Below, in pieces: positions 1-10,915 of a stretch of DNA of 64,000 nt (position 1 is the stretch's first letter; each line of letters begins with the position of its first letter). The DNA comes from Apostichopus japonicus (Eukaryota; Echinodermata; Holothuroidea; Aspidochirotida; Stichopodidae), in the NCBI RefSeq assembly GCF_037975245.1, contig NC_092576.1:1436501-1500500 (forward strand). The letters run 5' to 3'. The notes beneath the pieces were generated by a model. It saw nothing but the letters and a program-made list of their open reading frames with translations. It was not told the origin of the DNA and made no database searches. The position numbers and the translations under genes were made by a program.

Positions 1-299
1 CAATTTAACTAATGTTTTCAGTGCTACAACGTATAAAGACGTGACATCATTCGACGTAACGTGGAATTATCTCTATACAGTATATTTAAAAGTGTAAACA
101 TATAAATATTGATGAGTTGAAGGTCATCACATTTATCAGGTTTTCATGTTTTTTTTCACAAGTTAACACATTTCGTTCAATATCCTCTCAAATAATATAG
201 AATACGTCACAACATGCGACTATTACGAATTAAGTAACTCATCACTATGGATACATTAACATTCAAATGACGATCGTATGTAATACAGTTCACCTAATG

Positions 300-560
300 C
301 ACAGCTTGATCATGGGCGCAGATCAGTGTTGGATAATGGTGGGGACGCGTGTCTGTTCTCTGATACTATCTAAGCGGAGCGCGACCATGGGTTTGCGCTT
401 AGCGTACAAGATTTTTTTTGGGCAAATATACCTCCCAGATCGCCGGAAACAACACTTCCCAAACCCAATGATGCTCCCAAACCTCCTTAAGTTTAGATCT
501 CCAGGGCTTAGAAATTTAGTTTGGGGAAATACATGGGCGTCTGCAGAAAAAAAATCAGGG
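300..560. repeat. Relic of a GC-rich hAT-type MITE family
   Basis: This GC-rich island resembles the block at 33150-33330: both carry a 'gcggagcg' motif, a 'gccggaaac' motif and a G/C-rich tail. A shorter inverted relative lies at about 1240-1330, sharing 'catgggcgcagatc' and 'ggggacgcgt'. The open reading frames across it on both strands have no protein-family features and are best read as repeat sequence. Confidence 0.45.
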
Positions 561-2300
561 GACAAATAATCCAAGTAGACTTTTGCATACGATGGGTCTT
601 TGGTCCTCTCCCAGAAAACAATCATAGACTGTCGCAAATGCGATTTCCGTCCTATATTTAACAACTGTGGATAAATATAATAAAATGAGAACTGGTGATA
701 ATTTAAGTCACATCGACTTATATGAATGCTGCTCCTACATGCGCGTATGTTCATCTTAGAAAGCTCATACGTCTTACAGTACGATGAAAAGTGTACTATA
801 GTGTAGCAGGTTGTAAGGCCCAGTTTTTTATTACTTCAGAGACATATAATTAGAAACATCCAAGTACTTTCCTTCCAAAATTTTATCTTCTCAAAATATC
901 TCCCGAAATTGACCAAAACTTCAGGTAATTCAACTGAAAGTGGAAACACCGCAGGACGTGAAGCTAGTTCAAATTGCTAACACACGGTGTGAGTTGTTAA
1001 CGATCGTTTTGTTCGCACTCAGTCCGTGTTGCTGACCACGATTTACCAGTCTCGTGTATAGATTATGTTTCACATACTTCATATACTTCAGCCGAGAAGT
1101 CTCGCCTAATTAGTATCAATAGTAATAATTCTCGTCTTTTATAGCATGTCATTTGCACAATGCTGGATTAAACTGCGCCAAAGTTCAATACAGGGCAAAT
1201 TGAAATGCAGCGTTTGGTCAAGACAAATTGGTGGGACATGGTATATCATGTCCCCATCACTGAAAAAGTTGGTGGGGACGCGTCCCGTTGTCTCCACCAG
1301 GATCTGCGCCCATGGGCTTGATCAGTTCGTACTGAAGTGTGTAATACTGAAGTGTGTAATATAACACTGTGACACCTGTTAGACCTGTCAGCAGATGCTA
1401 CTGTGCACCCAATGTACATGGTGTGATCAGTTTGTATACTGTGAATAGGAGACAACCGTTAATCAGTATTACAGAAGTGTATTATAACACCGTCACACAT
1501 GTTAGACTTGTCAGCAGTCCATTCTCAAAGGTTGTTTCAACTAATGACGAGGCAGGAGTCTAAACAACTGTCCCTATGTTTGAATAGTGCAGCAAAGTGT
1601 CCTCCACGATCTGTCGATCCTGTGACATCCACGTGTCATCCACGTAAAGTGTCATCCAAGCGTGATCCCCATTTCTGTTAAAATTGTGGACGTGGTTATT
1701 GGCGAAACATTTAGAGTAGTATCATAGTTATAGTCCAGTAAATCATTAGGCTTATGTGTTTAGTATTTTCTGTTTGTAAGTCCTTCTTAGTAGCAAAGGG
1801 TCATAAATGTTAAGAAATTATAACACATGGCATCAGTTTTATCTTATTAATGGGGACTCACCTTTACCAGTTTTAACTGACGAAGCCATGGTAATCGGCT
1901 GTACAGTTTAATGCAAACATTCGAAAATTTTCAACAGCAACCAAGGGACTAAATTGCCTTATAGAACATCTATTACGAATCGACACAATCTCAAGCCATA
2001 TTTAGGCATACGTGAAAATATATATAGAGGGAGAAAGATGTGGGAGCCGTATGATATGAGATTTTATTTCACGTTGCTTCAACAGGTCTGTTAAACAACG
2101 CCGTGAGCGTTGTTTTTGGTTTATTCCACACGTTATTTGGCTGCAGTTAAGCTATTGCCCAAAATTGTGGCATTCCCTGTAAACCGATCATTCATAAACC
2201 CAAGATACATATATGCAATCGAAACTGAGGTATACATTACAATTCGTGGTAAAATCAGGCTTTCCATGTTACATTAGAGATATTCAAGAAGCAACACCTG
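561..2300. other. No gene seen; short local repeats
   Basis: No open frame with protein character is present. At 1335-1540 a block with 'gaagtgtgtaat', 'ataacac' and 'gttagac.tgtcagcag' is loosely repeated, suggesting an old small tandem duplication. Nothing else is supportable. Confidence 0.4.
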
Positions 2301-2309
2301 ATACCCATA

Positions 2310-2800
2310 GCTGGTACAGTAACTACTGTTCATGTCCTATAACACATTCTACCGTGTTACGAACACAAAGTAGTAATTACTGATGCACGGTTGTGGGACA
2401 TGAACAGCAATTGCTGTACCAACCATTTAGTACGAGTTTATTAATACGTGATTCTTAAATGAAGTCGTATCTGGTCGTTTTATGCTATAAGTAGGCCTAT
2501 TGATGTAACCGAGCATGGCCTTTCTTCTTTCTTGGCATGACGAATTTGCGTAATTTAAAGAGAGGTGTGAACTGGAATCAAGTGGTACCATTCACCTCCT
2601 TTCCTCTATCTCGTAAGCATTCTCATCTTCATAGACTCCTTTTCCAGTCGCGCAGTTATTGTATTACATGGGAACAAGTTAACAGATTTGCAGTTGTTAC
2701 AGTGCCACTTGTAACACAATTTACCGGATTACTAAAACTAAGTAGTAATTAATGATGCACGGTTGTGGGATATGAACAGTAGTTTCTGTACCAGCCAGTG
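2310..2800 (+). repeat. Dispersed MITE-like element, copy 1
   Basis: A block of about 490 bp is matched in reverse complement at about 53680-54205. Its ends carry paired, internally inverted motifs ('ggtacagtaactactgttc' against 'gaacagcaattgctgtacc', and 'gatgcacggttgtggga'). Shared interior landmarks include 'ttttatgctata' and 'gcatggcctttctt'. It looks like a non-autonomous element with subterminal inverted repeats. No transposase is visible, so the superfamily cannot be named. Confidence 0.6.
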
Positions 2801-2809
2801 AGCAATAAT

Positions 2810-5800
2810 ATAGTATATAGCGAATATGGTATGTATAGCTAATCTTATTGGCGATAATAAAAATGCAAACATATCAATTGATATAAACCCGCTCCAGTGT
2901 TCTGGAAAATGTCAAACAGCTATACGGGAACACTTTGTTAGATATGTTATCAAAAAGGAAGATTTGGACTTTATATTAAATAAACTACTGATTGTCTAAA
3001 AATCGGTAGAATTGAAGGTGATTTAAGGAATTTTGGAAATAAAAATCTTTGGTGAAACAAGAAAATTCGGCAGCGACAGCTGGCAGATGGGTTTTGGAGC
3101 ACTATGCTCAACGTCTAGCTCAAAATATGAACGGTCATGGTGGCAACAGTTGAATGTGCTGTGATAGGCCAAGCCATCAGCTATCATATGGTGGGTAGGA
3201 TATGTCAGTTGAACACTTCTATATATGCTCTAGCGGCCTTGGAAAGTGACCACATTAATGTGTAAGTCAATGGGAGCAATTGATAGTGGTGAGACACCTG
3301 AATGAAGAGCTAGGCAGACTGAGAGGCCGCTCTGCACATGCAGTGGAGGGAATATTGTGACTGGCGCCCTCCCTAACCTTACAACTCATAATCGTTACCG
3401 GTGTTATGTTGGGCCGAGAGAAACAAGGATAACCGATGAAAACACGTACATCTGTATACGTACTGGATGCGTTTCTCTACAACTGTATTTTTCTTACAAC
3501 GGCGGATATGTACACGTTATACACTATACAAAGTCATTCATGCATAACACGATGAATATTTTAAAGTGGCTGAGTCTTGGCTGTTACCTATCAGTTGCAT
3601 AGTATAGGTCTTAATAAAGCCAAATGTATGTATTTCTGTACATGTGAAGATAAAGTGGATAAAATTTGTCATTTTAAGTCAAATAACAAGTATTTACAAG
3701 TATTGACAAGTATTTCATATCCTTAACAGATACATTACTTAACAAATATCACACTCCGGTGAGCAAAATTTACTTATAGTGCTTCTCAAATGGCGAAAAT
3801 ATATACATGTTATTAAGGCCATACGTACGGGGAGGGGGTGAGTTGGTAGACATACCCAGTGAAATAAAAAGCCGGTGTCAATCAATGCCAAGTCGGTCTA
3901 AACAAATATGACTGAATTCAGAGTGCTCTTACATAGATGAACGTGAGAGTAATAACTTAAAACAAAGTTAAGAAAACCACACACATACAATCATTCTTCA
4001 ATCATTTTCGTCTACTTTTCCCAGGTTTGGATAATATCTGTCTAACAAGTCGCTTTCAAGAGAACAAGAAATGACTACGCACTCCTACCGCGGCCTTGAA
4101 ATATCTATACCTGAGGAAATTATTTCTTCTCTCTCACATGTAATTTTGTGCCTTAATCTCTCCGGAGGGAACACGAAGTATGTAAATACGCGGCAGCGTC
4201 CAGGTGCTCCACCCTATAGCACCACTAGGGGTATAATAATGTTTCTGTTATATATTTGCTCGCTTAAACTAACGTACAGCGTCCGGTGATTTCGCGCACC
4301 CCATGTCCTCAAGCCGATAGCAGTGTGTATGTTGTAATTATAAAACACACTTCCTGAGTTTGTTGGTTTACTTTCTCGAAACGCTGTTATGCCAGTCACT
4401 GAAGTCGGTCTCAAAATGCTAGTCAGTTCCGAAATGGATCAACACCTCCTTGAAAAGTGGTGAATCTATATGTTCCTCACTTTACTGTCATCTAGAAGTA
4501 TAATACAATGGAGAACAGCAATTCAACCATTGTCTGTTTATTAGCTTCAGTTTACAATAACATTTTAATTTAATCAAAGAAAACACTAAAGTTTACAGAT
4601 TTAAAAATTTAGAAGTTAATAAAGAAGGCTGCATGTGATGTTTGATTGGGAGGGCGACTTCCGAATTATATCATACAACATTAATGTCGGTTACTTCATC
4701 AAACCCGAGCACTTGTTTCTGTGGAAGAGGAGAATACATGAAGTAAGATTCAAGCAATAACCTCTCCAAATGTAATCATGTTGATGTTGACAAATATTAC
4801 AAATGAAAACATAAACTACAAACTAGGGTTTAAACGAATTGAAACTGTTCCTATACGTTGTGATGATTTTACATAACTAATAGACATATCCATTTAACTG
4901 GATTGTTTAAGGTAAAGCAACGGATTAAGAAATACTCTGTCACACCGGCAGCTGGCATCTAAATTACAGTTACTACGGCCGTCCAGAAACAACCGTACTG
5001 ATTCAAACGACTCGAACCACCATATAATTCGGTGGTTGTCGTGCTGGAGAAGTACTCAGTATTATATAGTATCGAGTACATTTTGTATGCACTCGCACTC
5101 GGTGAAAAGTACTCGGGTGATAAAGTAATCTTACTCGTCATTGAGTACTCGTAATCACATGCTAAAATACTCGCACTTGTACCCGATTTAAAGTACTTGC
5201 TTGGTACTTGCTTAGGATGAGCACTTTATAAGTACTTATGTACAGCAATAAAATTCGTTAAATTTACGTTACTACATGAAGTCCCATAATGGTTTTAACA
5301 TTGCACTGTATAATTACTCTGTAATAGTGCAACAATGGTGCGTCTCACTCCACCAGTGTCAAGATGCAAGCAATGTCATCACCTTCAACTGTTTTATCAT
5401 TAGCTTTTAATGACCATTAGAGAACAGTTTAAAAAAAGTATTGTATAATAATTTAATAAATAAAGAGTATTCGAAAAGTACTCGGATTATAACGTACTGG
5501 GAATTTAAAAGAGATCCTGTATTCAAGAGAGGGGCTTGAGAGTATCATTTATGGGCATACACATTGCTCACCCAAGCCAAAACCAAAGTTAGGCTTGGAC
5601 TCTCTTTGGGAATACTTAATTGTTCGTTGCCCTACCGCTCCTTGCTGTTCCACCCGCGCCAGACACCAAACAAATCGCTTCAATTCTGACGGTTTATGGT
5701 TTTATGGTAATTTACCGTTTAATGCATCGGACAGTTAAACGGTTATTGCGAAACTGAATTTGTTTGCCCAAACCCCTCTTTCCCTATGCAATTTTCTCAG

Positions 5801-6975
5801 CGGACCCCAAATGTGGATGCAATTTGTCACATACGATAATCACAACCTTATGATCAGCTTCAATTTGAAACTCCTATGCCTCGGTCCTGTTTTTGCTTAA
5901 GCAAAAGAAATCAACACGTTTCCGGTATCTCGGGCCTGAAAGAGTTTGGTTATCGCGAATGTAATACAGACATAGCTTGTGCTCTGATACAATAACACCC
6001 ATTTAAACCAATATTCTTACACATCGTTCACCACTTAACCTGCAACAGTCTTTGACCACAAACATACTGTTCTTAGTATTCTCCTTTCTCCTTATGCCTT
6101 AATAACTTTTCTACCGACTCTACTTTTTTGAAACTTGACAAAGATGATTACATGTTCTACCTATCTGTTGTTGTTTTCAATTATTTGCGATATATTCAAA
6201 CTCTAAACCTTGACATAGGTTTGTTCGTAAGAAAACAAACAACTGTACATTATAACCACAAGAAAATGCTGTGAAAATAAATCAGCCGGGTATAAAGTAA
6301 AGTGATAAACTACTTACAGCTCTCGCGTATTCGTCATCAGTCATTTTCTGTCTTTTGTGCTGCAGATGCAAATAAAAGGTTTGGCCGGAGCTGTTAAACT
6401 TTAAGAGAAATTCTCTTTCATGTTAAATAAACTGGCATGTATGAAAGGCGGGAACTGTAATATAACTGTAATTGAGATGTATCTAACACTAAGATATGCC
6501 ATATGGGATGACGTATCAAGAACTAGCTTCCGAATGTCTTTAATTTTCTGTACTGGTTAAAATTTTACGTATTGAAAAGATTAGAAAATTTACTCAAAAA
6601 CTATAGATTATATTTCAACATCGATAGGCTATACTCATTTAAGGGTGCAGTAGTCAGCGACTGAGAGAGTAGTTTCGTTTTGGGTGAATTACACGAATGC
6701 CATTTACTAATATCAAACGAGCTTCAAAATGCAACGTAACACATCTCCATAATTTGTACACTTTCATACATAAAATTATGTTTCAAGGGTATGATGAAGA
6801 GCAAGGATTGATAGCAGTCATATACCAATCCAATGACCGTTCTAGCCAGTATTGAACAACTTTTGAGTCTAATAATTCGCTAACAATTATGTATGTTATT
6901 GTCATTCAAGCAGGCCCTCTTTTGTAAAAGGCAAATTGGACGTTTATTAAAGCCCATTTTCAAGGGTTTACTTAC
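2810..6975. other. Intergenic, no gene recognised
   Basis: About 4 kb of AT-rich sequence in which I see no gene. At 5040-5240 'gtactcg'/'agtactt' recurs loosely, a degenerate short repeat. A similar 'actcgg' style block occurs near 18560-18630. Confidence 0.4.
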
Positions 6976-7151
6976 TTCCCATTGTCCTGTTTGGAGATTG
7001 AGGCAATATCGAGATTTGCTTCCTACAGGCAGTATCCATTCCACTAAGAGAAGAAAGTACATTATGAAAAACTGGTTCATTCTAGCGTTTCTCTTCTTGA
7101 TTGTATAGACTTAAAATGTCTAATTAATGAACTATAATCGATTACGATTCT

Positions 7152-7204
7152 CACACACACACATATACATATACATATATATATATACATACATATATAT
7201 ACAC

Positions 7205-7237
<33 letters not shown>

Positions 7238-7268
7238 AATATATATATACATATACATACATATATAA
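7152..7268. repeat. (CA/TA)n microsatellite
   Basis: A CA-rich start passes into an imperfect (TA)n/(TACA)n tract. The Tyr/Ile-rich open frames here on both strands are translations of the repeat, not genes. Confidence 0.9.
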
Positions 7269-7623
7269 TTTCGAAGGATAATATAACAACCAAAATTTGT
7301 CACCAATAAAGAGCATAGTATACTTTGTTACAGTGTAAATAGTGTACTTGTTAGAAACGTTTCTTATTTAATGTTTACCGTTTGATTGTATTTAATACAG
7401 ATAGAACAGTTTCTAAATGTGATAAATCGATAAACTAAGTCTATATACAAAGTATAATAAAGCGAGGTGAATGGTAGAATAATAATGTTCGCATCCATGA
7501 TGATTCACGTATATATTACTGCAAGCCAGATATCACTTTAGAAGAAAATCCTTTCCTTGTAAGGTTAAGGCAATTAATTATACTTTCATGTTGTAATTTT
7601 TTAAATGTACTTTCGTATATTAC

Positions 7624-7700
7624 CTGAAATGTTACGTGTTTCCAACGCTGCCATCGCTTCGCAGTATGGTACTTCAGCGGGAAGCAAGCACTTTCGTAAC
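7624..7700 (-). CDS. Gene A candidate exon 8: LRR continuation
   Basis: A 77-nt block lies between an acceptor ('cacccgcag') and a donor ('gtaata'). Joined in phase 2 to the preceding LRR exon it reads [19 protein letters not shown] and onward, giving 'FR-LRKCLL', which continues the L..L.L..C.L spacing of the previous leucine-rich unit. It ends in phase 1. The support is the phase fit and the LRR-like spacing; the exon is short and the donor is not strong, so it could be fortuitous. A further block at 6976-7043 has an acceptor and a GTAAGT donor but does not look like LRR, so I did not add it. Confidence 0.35.
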
Positions 7701-10700
7701 CTGCGGGTGATATAAATTTACCGGCCATCTTTATTTATCTTTAATTTAGATTTAATTCCTCTTTCCTCTTAATCGCCAAAAATTTTAATGTATTACCGTA
7801 TCAAACACTTCTTTCAAATGAAACTGGTAATTCTTCACGCCCATTTAACAGCACTTAATCAACATCTTCCATGAAACGTATACTGTGTAACTATAGTACA
7901 TAGTATAGTTTTTGTAGAAAGTCATGGAGAGGATTTTTGTGAAGCGTGTACACTAAATTTCATATATGTGACTTCATCACAGCCGGAAATGTCTAATTAC
8001 TGGATACATTCCTATTTGTAAACAGTACATAAGTTGTCTAGTCGATCCAAATTTAGGGATCAGTTTTGTATTAAAATCAAGAAACTGACAAAGACAGAAC
8101 AACGTAGCAAGGCGATTGAGTCTTTTTGTGCTTTAACATGTTAGTTGTAAGGTACTAGATGAATGAGGGCATTGTTTGGAAATTTCGTTGTAATTATAAG
8201 GACCTCAATTTGCTAGCAGAAGTATATACTTAATGCTTGTAGAGTTACCCTGAATCTTATAACACTACATATGCGGCTCATTAATCATCATACAGGCTAT
8301 ATATCGTAGGCTACAAACCTGAATCCCGTCATGCTTTGACATAAAGATGCGTATTCCAGAAGGCCGGCAAATTCATCTTCCGTAAATTTGGTTGAATGTG
8401 AAATAGATAACTGTTGCAGTGTCTGAAGTACTGAAAGTTGTACACCTGAACCAAACTCAAGATATCCACGCTCACTACTAAACGAAACTGTTAATGTATC
8501 CAACCACAGAACCTCTATATGGATCTATCACCAAAGAGAAGTGGGAAAGAAATCAACATCAATGTAAGAAAGTCTCTTTTAATCAACATATGTTATGAAA
8601 TGACAAACATTGAGTCTCTAAATGACGTATTATATTGTCTCTAATAGGAATGCCTTCTTTTCTGTCAGTAAATCTCAAATTTATGTTTTGTGTCGAATAT
8701 CTATACCGGTGCTGTGGCCGAGTGATAAAGGCGGTGGCTTTTGAAGCAATGAGGCTTATCAATCGGGAGGTTCGGGTTTCGTTTCCCGCCCGGGCCATAG
8801 TAAGGTAGGTTTTTCATCCAAGAGCAATCTACGGTTTTCTCATCTTTCTAAATCGAAAGGATCCCAAATGTGAGTTGAAATGATAAATTGGAAGCCACCC
8901 GACGTGTAAGTTGTAATCCATAGCCCTTGCGGGCTTTTCCCACATTTGCGGTCGCTTAAGCGTCGTAAAAACTAACTTATTATTATTATTATTGTTATTA
9001 TTACATATTTAAAGGTTAAACTGTTGTCTGGAGTAGCAGAGTAACTAATTAGAAAGATCATGGGCGGCCTACTCAGCTTTTTGATTATTGAGTTTGAAAG
9101 GATTTCGAAGTTTAGCAATCGGTAACCGATGCGTCGGTGTTTGCTATGAAACGACATGCATGTATGTAAGGAGACGTTCTATGTTGATGTGACATACAAA
9201 GATGATAAAACAGATACTTACATGATATTTAGAAGCGGTTTCCAACAGCTGTACCACGGATCGTTGATAAAGTACACTATCATCATCATCAATGGTGACT
9301 GGCTTTGAACAAAGCTTTGAAACCATGCTATTAACTTTCTTGGTGCCTCCCTTCTGTTCTGCAATGCATAACTGGGCAAACTTTTCGTAGTCACCGCCTT
9401 TCTTTTCTAAGTACTTGACGATATTCACAGCTGCTTTCTCATTTAGCCCACAGGCAAAGCGAAAGACGTATTGATGATTAAGAGGGTTAATCTTGTCCAA
9501 AGTACGACGCAGTAAATCTCTTTGTTTAGAATGTTCAGCTATTCGGGATAATTCTTGAGCTGCGTACCACTCCAAGAAAATGGCATGGTAAAATTTAACT
9601 TCTGTTCGCTGGTTCGTTCTGGTGGACTTACCAATGGTATAATTGACAACTTGCTCCTCAATCAGTAATCCCAAAGTGGTGTATTTATCGTACAACGTTT
9701 TCCCTACTTTCGGTTTGAGCTTTTCTTTTTTGAACCGGAAGCCTTTTTGTGATTTGAGGATACGCTTAAGAGCTACGGATTCAAGTTCTTTGTCATAACC
9801 GACTACAGTATTCAGTTGTTCCCCATCGTTAACATTGTCCTCTGTTTCTTCTTCATACCGATTTAAAGCCAATACAATCTGATGAAATATTTCGGTTACT
9901 TTTCTTGCATCATTTTTGATGGGAATTTTTTTTTGATAGCTGTAATGTGACAATAACACAAAGAATAACGGGACGTGACAAAACTTAGATATTTCAGGAT
10001 TTTTCTTAAAGAATGAATTGATGATTTCCTGAGCTTTTGGATCACTTTTAGCTACTTTTTCACGAATGTAGTCATTCCGAGCTCTGTCACTAAATCCCAC
10101 TAACTTCATTCTTTTAGTGATAGGAGCGTAATTTGCTGGTAAAAAGTTTGGCAATGCAGTCAGAATTACTGTACAGTTCTGAAACATTTTGTTCATCAAA
10201 ATGTGGTTAAGTTCGGATTTTTCATAGCTACCACTAACTGGAACTCTGTTGAAACCATCTAAGACTATAATTGATGACACAGACGAAAGCAGCCCTTTTA
10301 TGTCTTTAGTACTCAAATTGGTATCGATTGGTAAAAGGTGGTGTTTTATTGCAGTACATAAAGGTAATTCTGCTAATAACCTTGCATGCAGATAAATGAG
10401 AATATCAACCTTCCCAAACGGGGAAGATTTATCTTCAGAATACCAGTCGTGAGCTATTTTGCAACACAGCAGAGTTTTACCAAACCCAGAGTCTCCCTGT
10501 ATGATAACCCTATCGTAATTCTCACTGTCATTCCCAATTATTGAATGATGAGAACGCAGGTCGGTCCACCTTTCCTCTCCAAGTACATTTTTCGACCATA
10601 CTTTCAGACCCCCGTCAATATATAATTCATCTATGCAATATGTACTCGTGCTGTTCGGTAGAGGTTTCAAGGTCTCACAGATTTCTTTATATCGCTTTTT

Positions 10701-10824
10701 TAACGCATTCCTTAACGTAGCTAGTTTTCCTGGACACAGGAAAGAGGGGGAGAAATAAAAATATGTATAGATATATAAATATATTCCAACTCACTACAAT
10801 TGCAATTATATATATAAATATATA

Positions 10825-10915
<91 letters not shown>

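Noticed and set aside
323-754. Open frame of about 140 codons on the minus strand
   Set aside because: Overlaps a GC-rich MITE relic that recurs at 33 kb; no domain or codon character.
6880-7108. Open frames on both strands; the minus one has an acceptor and GTAAGT donor (6976-7043)
   Set aside because: Phase would fit gene A but the translation is not LRR-like, so it was not added as an exon.
7127-7316. Tyr/Ile-rich open frames on both strands
   Set aside because: Translations of a (CA/TA)n microsatellite; the same applies at 10.8, 46.3 and 57.9 kb.
7516-7728. Minus-strand frame starting at an ATG in 7726-7728
   Set aside because: The alternative frame joined to the LRR exon gives a better protein pattern; the ATG frame has no features.
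9144-9221. Extension of the NACHT frame to its stop codon
   Set aside because: A strong GTAAGT donor at 9221 precedes a low-complexity tail; splicing to the LRR exon is more likely.
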